NCBI GenBank assembly: GCA_964438735.1
Contig: CAYTLW010000093.1
Location: 1-30,724 of the forward strand
Source of the DNA: CAYTLW01 sp964438735
GTDB taxonomy: Bacteria > Myxococcota_A > UBA9042
DNA length: 30,724 nt
Direction of reading: 5' to 3'
Every line of letters begins with the position of its first letter. Positions within the stretch are counted from its first letter, which is position 1. Shown piece after piece: positions 27,836-30,724 of the stretch. Both the position numbers and the translations under genes were made by a program. Under the pieces are notes generated by a model. That model searched no databases. It was not told the DNA's origin and saw only the letters and a list, made by a program, of their open reading frames with translations.

Positions 27836-30328
27836 ATGACCCGACCCAGGCCCCAGATTCGCGCCATGCTGGCTCGCGTGGCGATCCTGGCCACAGCATT
27901 CGCAAGCGCCTGCAGCGATCCAGGCGGGCCGGCCACAGGACAGCCCGCGACAGACAGCGCGACGGGATCCGATGGCGGAACCACAGGGGACGCGGACACG
28001 GTTCCGGACACGGCGCCGGACACGGTCACAGTAACGGACACGGACACGGTCACGGTTCCGGACACGGACACAGCCCCGGACACGGTCTCGGACACGGCCG
28101 CCGACACGGGCCCGGCCCCGGACGCGGCTCCGGACACGGCCGCGGACACGGCCCCAGACACCGCCTCGCCACCCGACACGTCCCCCGACACAGGCCCCGA
28201 CCTCGCCGCTCTCCTCCCCAAGGGCCTGGGCGCTTCCCCTTGCCAGGTGGACGGCGAATTGCCCGCTCTCAAAGGCATCGACTTCGTGCCCTGGTTCACG
28301 GGCATCACCTTCTGGGGTCCCATCGACCTGAATCATCCTGGCGATGGCACCGACCGGGTGGCCGTGGTCGAGCGTGGTGGCGTTATCAAGATCTTCAAGA
28401 ACTCCAAGACCGGCGGCGCGATGGCGGTGATGCTGAACATCAAGTCCAAGGTCAGCACGTCCGGCGAGGGCGGCCTGCTGGGCATGGCCTTCCATCCGAA
28501 GTTCGCCAGCAACGGTCATTTCTTCGTCAACTACACCGCTCCGGGACCCTTCCGCACAGTGATCGCGCGCTACACGGTGCCGCCGGGCAAGGACGTGGCC
28601 AATCCCGCCAGCGCCAAGGTGCTTTTGGAGATCAAGCAGCCCTTCAGCAACCACGACGGCGGCCAGATTGCCTTCGACGGCAAGGGCATGTTGCTCATCG
28701 GTATGGGCGATGGTGGCTCGGGTGGTGATCCCTTCAACCACGGCCAGGATACGACTACGTTGTTGGGTGCGATGTTGCGCATTGATGTGGACGGCACGGC
28801 ATTGGGCAAGCCCTATGGCATCCCAGCCGACAACCCCATGACGCCCGGCTGGAAGCCCGAGATCTATGCGGTGGGCTTGCGCAATCCGTGGCGCTTTTCT
28901 CTCGACCCGCCCACGGGCCTGGTGTGGATCGCCGATGTGGGTCAGAACGCCTGGGAAGAGGTGGACCTGCTGGAGGCCGGCGCCAACTACGGCTGGAACC
29001 AGGTCGAGGGCAATCACTGTTACAAGCCGGGCTGCAGCCTGTCGCAGTACACCGCGCCCGTCTTCGAGTACAGCCACAACCTGGGCAAGTCGATCACCGG
29101 CGGAAGGGTTTATCGCGGTTCGGCGAGCAAGTCGCTCTGGGGCGCCTATGTCTTCGGCGACTACGGCAGCGGACGCTTCTGGGCGACCCGCAAGAAGGGC
29201 GGCAAATGGGTCACCGAGCAGGTGGCGTACAAGCCAAACATCAAGCCTGTGGCCTTTGGCGCCGACCTGGCGGGCGAGCTCTACGTCACCCAGCTGTGGG
29301 GCCAGGCGATCCACAAGGTGGTCGAGCTGACCAAGCCGCCGGCGGGCAAGATGTTGCCGGCCAAGTTGAGCCAGACCGGCTGCTTCTCCGACCTGGCCAA
29401 ACTCACCCCTGCTAACGGTGTGCTGTCGTTTTCGGTCAACGCGCCGCTGTGGAGCGATGGCGCCCATAAATGGCGCTACCTCGTGCCGCCACCCGCCGCG
29501 CCGGGCGCCGCCAAGCCGGCCCAGACACCCCTGCCAGCGGACGATCGAGCGTCCTGGGACCTGCCCACGGGCACGCTGCTGATCAAACATTTCGGCCTGG
29601 GCGCCGACCCGACCAAAACCACGCCGGTGGAGACGCGCTTCATGCGCCGGGATGCCAGCGGCTGGCGTTTCATGACCTACGCCTGGAACGCGGCGGGCAC
29701 GGATGCGGATTTGGTCGTTGCCGGCAAGGAGCAGACCTGGACGTTGCCTGGTGGCGGCAAGCAGACCTGGCCGGTGCCGTCGGTCGGCGATTGCCAAAGC
29801 TGCCATGGCGGCGCCAAGGGCCCGTCCCCGCTGGGCGTGCGCAGCGACCAGTTGGACGGTCCGGTGGAGCTGGCCGGCAAGACGGTCCAGCAGCTGGCCG
29901 TGTGGCAGGCGGGCGGTCTGCTGGACACAGGCTTCAAGGGCGCAGGCAAGCACCAGCCGCTGACCGATCCCACCAGCGCCGCTGCCGCCCAGCAGTCGTT
30001 GCAGACCCGCGCCCGCACCTATCTGGACGTGCAGTGCGCTGGTTGTCATCGGCCCGGTGGCGCCGGCCAGTCCGATACGGACCTGCGCGTGGGCACGAGC
30101 CTCAAGGGCACCAAGACCTGCAACAAGCCACCGCAGCACGGCGACATGGGCGTCTCGGGCGCCAAGATCGTCACCCCCGGTGCGGCGAGCAAGAGCCTGC
30201 TTCACCTGCGAATGGCCGACAAGGCGGGCACGAAGGACTTCATGCCGGCGCTTGGCGTGAACGTGCCCGATGCCAAGGGCATCAAGCTGGTCAAGGACTG
30301 GATCCAGGCGCTCAACGGGTGTCCGTAG
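27836..30328 (+). CDS. Lipoprotein: PQQ-dependent sugar dehydrogenase fused to a diheme cytochrome c-like domain
   Basis: This encodes an 830-residue exported protein. ATG 27836 follows an AGAGG site at 5 nt. A basic, hydrophobic signal ends in A23-S-A-C26, a probable lipobox. Residues about 33-122 are a flexible linker dominated by P-D-T and D-T repeats. Residues about 140-500 form a beta-propeller of the soluble PQQ glucose/sorbosone dehydrogenase type. Typical motifs are N-H273-D-G-G-Q (catalytic His region), G-D-G-G-S-G-G-D-P, L-R-N-P-W-R-F-S and W-I-A-D-V-G-Q-N. Residues about 505-830 match the layout of SO2930-type diheme cytochromes: N-A-P-L-W-S-D-G-A, then two heme-binding C-x-x-C-H sites (653-657 and 734-738). 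The likely role is oxidation of a sugar or alcohol by PQQ with internal electron transfer to heme, outside the cytoplasm. The natural substrate is unknown. Confidence 0.92.
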   Translation: MTRPRPQIRAMLARVAILATAFASACSDPGGPATGQPATDSATGSDGGTTGDADTVPDTAPDTVTVTDTDTVTVPDTDTAPDTVSDTAADTGPAPDAAPDTAADTAPDTASPPDTSPDTGPDLAALLPKGLGASPCQVDGELPALKGIDFVPWFTGITFWGPIDLNHPGDGTDRVAVVERGGVIKIFKNSKTGGAMAVMLNIKSKVSTSGEGGLLGMAFHPKFASNGHFFVNYTAPGPFRTVIARYTVPPGKDVANPASAKVLLEIKQPFSNHDGGQIAFDGKGMLLIGMGDGGSGGDPFNHGQDTTTLLGAMLRIDVDGTALGKPYGIPADNPMTPGWKPEIYAVGLRNPWRFSLDPPTGLVWIADVGQNAWEEVDLLEAGANYGWNQVEGNHCYKPGCSLSQYTAPVFEYSHNLGKSITGGRVYRGSASKSLWGAYVFGDYGSGRFWATRKKGGKWVTEQVAYKPNIKPVAFGADLAGELYVTQLWGQAIHKVVELTKPPAGKMLPAKLSQTGCFSDLAKLTPANGVLSFSVNAPLWSDGAHKWRYLVPPPAAPGAAKPAQTPLPADDRASWDLPTGTLLIKHFGLGADPTKTTPVETRFMRRDASGWRFMTYAWNAAGTDADLVVAGKEQTWTLPGGGKQTWPVPSVGDCQSCHGGAKGPSPLGVRSDQLDGPVELAGKTVQQLAVWQAGGLLDTGFKGAGKHQPLTDPTSAAAAQQSLQTRARTYLDVQCAGCHRPGGAGQSDTDLRVGTSLKGTKTCNKPPQHGDMGVSGAKIVTPGAASKSLLHLRMADKAGTKDFMPALGVNVPDAKGIKLVKDWIQALNGCP
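27989..28201 (+). repeat. GGACAC-type low-complexity coding repeat
   Basis: About 210 bp of irregular GGACAC/GGTCAC hexamers encode the Asp-Thr-Pro linker of the PQQ dehydrogenase lipoprotein. The linker separates the lipid anchor from the catalytic propeller. Confidence 0.8.
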
Positions 30329-30355
30329 AACCGGGTATAAATACACATGAAATGC

Positions 30356-30377
30356 AAAAGTCCTCATGAGGACTTTT
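30356..30377. terminator. Strong bidirectional intrinsic terminator
   Basis: A perfect 22-bp palindrome with arms AAAAGTCCTCA and TGAGGACTTTT lies 28 nt after the stop of the PQQ dehydrogenase gene. The A-run/stem/T-run layout is that of a Rho-independent terminator working in both directions. Confidence 0.88.
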
Positions 30378-30493
30378 GTGGTCACCTTCGACTGCTGGCG
30401 AACGCCGCCCGCTTGCTGAGCGCGCTCGCCATCGCTACCTTGGCGCCTTCCCAACTGCTGCGGGCTCGAAAGATCCCGTCGACGGAGCCCGAC

Positions 30494-30724
30494 ATGTCGC
30501 GCCACCTGACCGTCTCCATGACCTTTGCCGTCGCTGCCGCCCTGCTTGGGTCCACCGGCTGCGGCCAGGATGTGCCGCCCTCGTCGGAGTTCGGTTCGGC
30601 GGATAGTGGCGCCGGCGGCGACCTCGGCTCGCTCTCGGATACCACGGTTGGCGACGCTGGTTCGGACGACGTTGGCACCACGTTTGTCGGCCCAGCGACC
30701 GATGCTGGGGTCGCCGATGCTAGT
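30494..30724 (+). CDS. N-terminal part of a lipoprotein, cut by the window edge
   Basis: From ATG 30494 the frame is open for 77 codons to the end of the window. GGAG (30484-30487) lies 6 nt upstream. The first 23 residues are a lipoprotein signal: S-R-H, a hydrophobic Ala/Leu core and S-T-G-C23. The mature part is a Ser/Asp/Gly/Ala/Thr-rich linker like those of the other secreted proteins here (for example T-D-A-G-V-A-D-A). The functional domain lies beyond the edge, so I cannot assign a function. Confidence 0.75.
   Translation, partial: MSRHLTVSMTFAVAAALLGSTGCGQDVPPSSEFGSADSGAGGDLGSLSDTTVGDAGSDDVGTTFVGPATDAGVADAS

Noticed and set aside
27730..28728. 332-codon plus-strand frame overlapping the start of the PQQ dehydrogenase gene in another frame
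   Set aside because: It is a Gly/His/Arg-rich shadow of the GGACAC repeat and of the dehydrogenase coding sequence.
27740..30505. 921-codon open frame on the minus strand, opposite the PQQ dehydrogenase gene
   Set aside because: The plus strand encodes a well-recognised protein across the same bases. The antisense translation is Arg/Ala/Gly-rich and featureless, as expected in GC-rich DNA.

Overview
The window is about 30.7 kb of GC-rich bacterial DNA with high coding density and no rRNA, tRNA, insertion sequence, integrase or CRISPR array that I can see. Several features point to a Gram-negative bacterium of the Myxococcota or a related former deltaproteobacterial lineage. These are secreted proteins full of C-D-D-G-x-x-C repeats, a MYXO-CTERM-like C-terminal tail, many lipoproteins whose mature N-terminus is a D/T/A/S/G-rich linker, and a Ser/Thr kinase fused to a cyclic-nucleotide domain. 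I cannot name a genus.

Layout: (1) 130-3953, plus strand: two paralogous von Willebrand factor A (VWA) lipoproteins with intact metal-ion (MIDAS) residues. They are separated by an AT-rich regulatory region holding two tandem 15-bp palindromes and a G9 tract. (2) 3954-4502: convergent intergenic region with hairpins, an 8-bp tandem repeat and a remarkable cluster of C-run/G-run palindromes. (3) 4503-16596, minus strand: a 3637-residue lipoprotein built from a ~143-residue cysteine-rich super-repeat, interrupted by a C-type lectin domain and ending in two jelly-roll-like domains. It is followed by a 332-residue protein with two somatomedin-B-like domains and a MYXO-CTERM-like tail. (4) 16756-19996, minus strand: a small HTH protein upstream of an exported HEAT-repeat/alpha-beta-hydrolase fusion that lacks the catalytic His. 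(5) 20342-22099, plus strand: an AidB-like acyl-CoA dehydrogenase. (6) 22112-24746, minus strand: an AI-2E-family membrane protein translationally coupled to a cyclic-nucleotide-binding Ser/Thr kinase. (7) 24817-27709, plus strand: a GT39-like polytopic membrane glycosyltransferase coupled to an exported HEAT-repeat protein. (8) 27836-30328, plus strand: a lipoprotein fusing a PQQ-dependent sugar dehydrogenase to a diheme cytochrome c-like module, ended by a strong palindromic terminator. (9) 30494-end: the start of another lipoprotein, cut by the window edge.

The most unusual part is the left half (130-16596). VWA/MIDAS, somatomedin-B, C-type lectin and jelly-roll domains are all typical of animal extracellular adhesion proteins. 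Here they are encoded side by side on exported or lipid-anchored bacterial proteins. I infer a cell-surface adhesion or contact system, perhaps for prey or matrix binding. That function is a hypothesis; the domain calls rest on motifs readable in the sequence. The right half looks like envelope biology (glycosyltransferase, exported HEAT proteins, periplasmic/outer-membrane electron transfer) plus one cyclic-nucleotide-responsive signalling pair.
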